A DNA stretch of 33,862 bases from Ceraceosorus guamensis (Eukaryota; Basidiomycota; Exobasidiomycetes; Ceraceosorales; Ceraceosoraceae). The DNA lies in assembly GCF_003144195.1 (NCBI RefSeq), contig NW_020290134.1:1-33862 (forward strand). Reading direction: 5' to 3'. The translations under genes were made by a program, and so were the position numbers. The notes under the pieces were generated by a model. It saw only the letters and a list, made by a program, of their open reading frames with translations. It did no database searches and was not told the origin of the DNA. Numbering within the stretch: the first letter of the stretch is position 1; each line of letters begins with the position of its first letter. Shown here piece by piece: positions 30,392 to 33,862 of the stretch.

Positions 30392-32476
30392 TCAAAAGGT
30401 ATGTTTGGGAGGATGCTTGCTGACTGCCAAAGTCCTCCAATCGAGGTAGATGGCTAGGATGGTGACGGCAGCAAAGATTGCACCAGCAGCAATGTTTCCA
30501 TTGAAAGCGTCGCACCAACCCTTGGCTGTCCCAGGTGGACATTTCTTGCCCAAAGCGATGACGACGATCAGCACTGCGATCCAGACGATGCAGAGCAAAA
30601 TGTCCCAGACCAAAAAGACCTTGAAGGAAGATCGAGCTATACGCCACCGAGCTTGAAGCTTCATCGTCTCCATCACTCCAGCACGTCCTTTTCGTCGCTT
30701 TCGTCGGCGCTTGCGCCCTTCGCCAGGTAACCTCTCTTCCTCGTCCGAGCTCGAATCTTCCGCCTGGCCCCTCCGTCCCTTTTTGCCGCTTCCGCCTCCC
30801 AGCAGAGCAGGGTCGACGATCAGATTGACAGTCGGCGCACCTCCGCCCCCCATCATCTCCTTCCTTTTGCCAAAGAGGCCCCGCTTAGGTCCTCCGGGCA
30901 TGCCTTTTGGCATCTTGCCTCCAGGTCCAGGTCCTCCGCCGCCAGAAAGAACAGGGATGATCATACCGCCCAATCCTCCCATGCCCATCGCTCCGCTTTC
31001 CGACTCCTTGAGATGTTTCCTCATGGGATCGCAGCAGCAAGGTCTGAACAAGAAGAGGTAGAACAAGATCAACACTGTGACGCCGCTCGCAGCGTACATG
31101 ATGTATGCAGGCATCGTGCCTTTGGGAGCCGGAATGGTGTCGTCGTTCGAGACGTCGGTGGAAGCGGATGAGGCCGTCTTGATGAGCAGCGCACCCCCGA
31201 CGCCGCACGCCAGAGCAGTCAAGGCGCACAGAATTTGGAGCCACCTGACTGCCAGCATCCACTTTGGTCTTTCTGTGATGAGCCTGCCCCGGCTGTCCAC
31301 GCTTCCCAAAACCAACTCTTCCTGCTCTTCTTCCTCTGATTCATCATCGTCTTTGTCGCTGGCGTCGTCGTCATCTTGACCCTTGGCATGTTTGACCTTG
31401 GGCGCTCCAAATTCCTTTTCCAGCATCCTCATCCTCTCCTCCTTGACATAATCAGAAATGCCATGGTCTCCAGCCTTGCCATACACGCGGCCATACTGCC
31501 CATTGGCGTTGCCCGCGGACCTGGACAGCGTCTCGGATTCCCATCCTGAGCCATTGCCCGAGCCGGGGCCCATGGCAGGGGGCACCATGGTGTAGGCGTG
31601 ACCATCAGCAGACAGATGCCCACCATACCACGTCCTGCTCCACGCTGGAAAGTTAGGCAAGGCATCGCCGTACGGACCGGTATTCGGAGCCGCGTTCAGC
31701 GCGCCCACGGCATGCATGGGTTCTTGGTCTCTGCTCCGCCGACCCGGCACGTGATGTCTAGCTTCCACATCGAAGAAACCAGGCGAAGAGGAAGAAGCTT
31801 CCAAGTCTTGATTGGAGAATACAGCCCCTCCCGAGCCTGCGACGGATGCTGAAGCTACGAGCGGCGAGTGGACGGATTGATGAGCGGCTGAGGTCAGAGT
31901 TCTCGAGCTCGCCACAGACTCTGGCCTGAAGCCTGGAATGTCTCGATGCGGAGCGGCGAACTGAGGCGGTTCAGCGTACCAGTAGCGATCGTTGGGCTGC
32001 ATGCCCATCGCCTCGTCTGGCGAAGCGAGGTAGGCCTCCTGAGGGTGGTACCTGGAAGGGTATGGGAGATGCGCTGCGTGCTGGTGGTGATGATGAGGAT
32101 GCGGACCGTACACGCCATACTCTGTCATGGCTGGAGCAGAAATGGGACTGGCGAGCGGATCCCTAGAGTATTGCGGATAGCGGTAGCCTGGTGCAGCAGC
32201 GCCGGCAGAGTATACAGAGCCAACCTCCAGCGAGGTGGCTCGAAGCTGTTTGCCACTTCTTCCCCGATTGGAAGGGGTCGGGGTGCTGTAGGTGGAGCGT
32301 GGGGCAGGAGGATGGTGCATGACTGGTAGGCTATACCGCCCGCCGCCTGCACGGGGAGGAAAGGATGGGACTGCATAGTCGGCCAGATCCCTCTCGATGT
32401 AGTCGGATGACTCTGCTGCCTGATGCATGTCGCCGTAGTAATCCGCAGCAGATCGTCCTGCATCCTCACCGTACAT
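30392..32476 (-). CDS. Four-helix membrane protein with long disordered N-terminus (MARVEL-like topology)
   Basis: No named family is recognised. The 694-residue frame is intronless. Residues 1-400 are disordered: Tyr/Pro/Ser/Gly-rich, a His cluster (GPHPHHHHQHAAH, about 124-136), then KEERMRMLEKEFGAPKVKHAKG and a very acidic tract (DDDDASDKDDDESEEEEQEE). Four hydrophobic helices follow at about 412-434 (WLQILCALTALACGVGGALL), 457-477 (AYIMYAASGVTVLILFYLFL, followed by RPCCC, possible palmitoylation), 620-643 (VFLVWDILLCIVWIAVLIVV) and 662-681 (IAAGAIFAAVTILAIYLDWR). A 140-residue Gly/Met and Arg/Lys-rich cytosolic loop lies between helices 2 and 3. The helix 3-4 loop has two Cys (KKCPPG, KGWCDA), as in many tetraspan proteins with an outer loop. 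Both termini are probably cytosolic. It may organise a plasma-membrane domain, but this is inference from topology. Confidence 0.8.
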   Translation of the reverse strand: MYGEDAGRSAADYYGDMHQAAESSDYIERDLADYAVPSFPPRAGGGRYSLPVMHHPPAPRSTYSTPTPSNRGRSGKQLRATSLEVGSVYSAGAAAPGYRYPQYSRDPLASPISAPAMTEYGVYGPHPHHHHQHAAHLPYPSRYHPQEAYLASPDEAMGMQPNDRYWYAEPPQFAAPHRDIPGFRPESVASSRTLTSAAHQSVHSPLVASASVAGSGGAVFSNQDLEASSSSPGFFDVEARHHVPGRRSRDQEPMHAVGALNAAPNTGPYGDALPNFPAWSRTWYGGHLSADGHAYTMVPPAMGPGSGNGSGWESETLSRSAGNANGQYGRVYGKAGDHGISDYVKEERMRMLEKEFGAPKVKHAKGQDDDDASDKDDDESEEEEQEELVLGSVDSRGRLITERPKWMLAVRWLQILCALTALACGVGGALLIKTASSASTDVSNDDTIPAPKGTMPAYIMYAASGVTVLILFYLFLFRPCCCDPMRKHLKESESGAMGMGGLGGMIIPVLSGGGGPGPGGKMPKGMPGGPKRGLFGKRKEMMGGGGAPTVNLIVDPALLGGGSGKKGRRGQAEDSSSDEEERLPGEGRKRRRKRRKGRAGVMETMKLQARWRIARSSFKVFLVWDILLCIVWIAVLIVVIALGKKCPPGTAKGWCDAFNGNIAAGAIFAAVTILAIYLDWRTLAVSKHPPKHTF

Positions 32477-32888
32477 CTTGCCCTCAAATCAAGTCGAGCT
32501 GCGAGGATCGCCTTGAGTGGGCCGCGAGCCAGGCCGCCGAGTATGTGCTTCTTTGAGCCTTGCAAGCAAAATTGCGCGAATGCAAGAAGGCGTTTTGTGT
32601 GTGAAATTGAGACCTTCAGCGTGATCGTCGTGAATAGTCGTGTCGCCGTCGTTTGTATCGTGAGCTTAGACGTGAGGGGGTGGCTGTATGAAGGTCAAGT
32701 GGTGGGTATAGGTGGTCGTGCGTGTCGTGAAGAATTTGCCGTGGGGGAACTTGTGGCCGCGGCTGATGGCTCAGGGGCTGTCGCGTAGCGGCTAGTTGTG
32801 AGTGCAGAGGCAGCAGAGTGGGCTGATGTCAGGTCGTTATGGAAGTGGTGATCAGCAGCGATCACAAAGAGGCATGGTGATTGCCATG

Positions 32889-32909
32889 GAGACGAGACGA
32901 GACGAGACG
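32889..32909. repeat. GACGA pentanucleotide repeat
   Basis: Four tandem gacga/gagac-type pentamers, a 5-bp microsatellite. Confidence 0.85.
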
Positions 32910-33036
32910 CGGTGTGAGTGCGAGTGAGGCACACTCAGACTCGTGACTTGTGTGAGGTGAGATGAGTGCAAGTGAGGGTACTCATACCCGTAACTCAGAC
33001 TCATCATTACTCCAAACCACCACCCACGCGTCCGGT

Positions 33037-33064
33037 CAGACCAGACCAGACCAGACCAGACCAG
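33037..33064. repeat. CCAGA pentanucleotide repeat
   Basis: More than five tandem CCAGA (agacc) units, perfect throughout, 130 bp from the GACGA repeat. Confidence 0.9.
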
Positions 33065-33429
33065 TTGTGAAGTCCAAGCACACGCAAATGAGGTCGATCA
33101 TCGCGCCAAGGCTTTGCCCTGGTCTGCACTCACGACTGTGACTGCACCTGCAATGCATGCAGTTCCACACATCACCCCTGAGGCCCGCGCGCGCCATGGG
33201 GGCATCGCGCGGCACGCCGTGCATGCTGACGCCGCGCCGCCTGAGTACCGCGTACCGCGCGCGAGGACTGCTGCGCACCGCGCCGTGCAGCACGCCGAGG
33301 GTATTTGCATGCACGCAGCACGCACGGCTATAGCTGCGATCGAGGGCCGAGGACACGGTCAAAGGCAGGCACGTGCGATGCTCAAGCGTGGCTGTGCAGA
33401 GCGCAGTCAGTTGAATTCACATTGTTTGT

Positions 33430-33511
33430 GTGAGTCGTGAGTACTCACGATTCTTGATGAGTCTCTGATGAGTCTCGAGTCTCGAGTCTCCAGTCTCCAG
33501 TCTGATGAGTC
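33430..33511. repeat. GAGTCTC heptad array
   Basis: Units such as gagtctc, gatgagtctc, gagtctcgagtctc and cagtctccagtct repeat at 7 bp (some 10), another variant of the GANTC heptad type. Part of it is self-complementary (ctcgag). Confidence 0.8.
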
Positions 33512-33852
33512 AAAGAGCAGATCACGATCAAGAGTACCGCTTTTGCCGGCGTGGGGCTTGCCCATGCATCCACTCAAGACTTGGACTCGAGCCTTGGACT
33601 TCTCTTGTCATTCACAATTATATATCCGAGCAAACAGTCAAGTTGATGAAAGCACCCAGCACGCACAGCACGCTTCCATGCATAGCAAGCTAGCTTCCGA
33701 AAATAGATGGAAATCACGTGTGAGCACGTCTGGGTTGTGCCCATGCAGAGATTCAAAACTGCACGATGTGGTCAGCCGCCTGTGCGTGTGCAGCCTATAG
33801 CAGGCATGGGGGGCGGTAATGCGGCGGTAATCTGAAGAGTTGCCGGGGCAGA

Positions 33853-33862
33853 GGGGGGGGGG
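33853..33862. repeat. Poly-G run at right contig edge
   Basis: Ten consecutive G close the window, mirroring the 17 G at the left edge. Confidence 0.9.

Larger units (their letters stand above)
32477..33862. other. Upstream region of the tetraspan gene to contig edge
   Basis: The 1.4 kb contain no convincing gene. They hold a (GACGA) repeat, a (CCAGA) repeat, a GC-rich CG/GC stretch at about 33,185-33,300 and a GANTC heptad array. The pyrimidine-poor segment right after 32477 presumably includes the gene's promoter. The contig ends in 10 G. Confidence 0.55.

Overview
This window is a piece of a fungal nuclear genome, most likely a basidiomycete of the Ustilaginomycotina (smuts and relatives). 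Four things point there. The coding DNA is moderately GC-rich. Introns are short (about 42-136 nt), with GTGAGT/GTGCGT-type donors and CTGAC-like branch sites. The proteins look basidiomycete-like. The promoters are full of degenerate 7-bp GANTC arrays (gattctt, gactctt, gaatctt), a texture I associate with smut intergenic DNA. The species cannot be named. Both ends are poly-G runs (17 G and 10 G), so the window is probably a whole contig that stopped at G homopolymers.

From left to right the genes are: the first exon of IPI1 (minus, cut by the left edge); HIS7, the bifunctional histidine enzyme (plus); a membrane-anchored steryl-ester hydrolase-type lipase (minus); a large multi-exon F-box protein (plus); an MFS/DHA1 transporter (minus); an HNH-type zinc protein (plus); a small secreted phospholipase A2 (minus); MTR10/transportin-3 (minus); a fibronectin-III-like, coiled-coil, Ser/Gly-rich protein (plus); and a tetraspan membrane protein with a long disordered N-terminus (minus). 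Almost all genes alternate in strand. They meet tail to tail in pairs (HIS7/lipase, F-box/MFS, HNH/PLA2, Fn3/tetraspan) and share divergent promoters between pairs. HNH and PLA2 stop codons are only 9 bp apart.

The genes do not form an operon or biosynthetic cluster. They are mostly housekeeping: ribosome assembly, histidine and purine-linked metabolism, sterol lipid turnover, nuclear import and probably ubiquitin ligation. The secreted PLA2 and the MFS pump are the accessory part. I rebuilt exon structures by hand. Reading-phase bookkeeping closes exactly for IPI1 exon 1, HIS7, lipase, MFS, HNH, PLA2, MTR10 and Fn3. For the F-box gene it closes only if one weak donor is used.

The main points for a second look are: two SUMO-interaction-like motifs 33 residues apart in the F-box protein; period-7 GANTC arrays with varying sequence in divergent promoters; a 4.3-kb gene-free gap that lacks those arrays but holds an A16 tract and a G-quadruplex candidate; near-overlapping HNH/PLA2 3' ends; and places where two reading frames compete. 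I saw no transposon, viral relic, tRNA, rRNA or CRISPR array.
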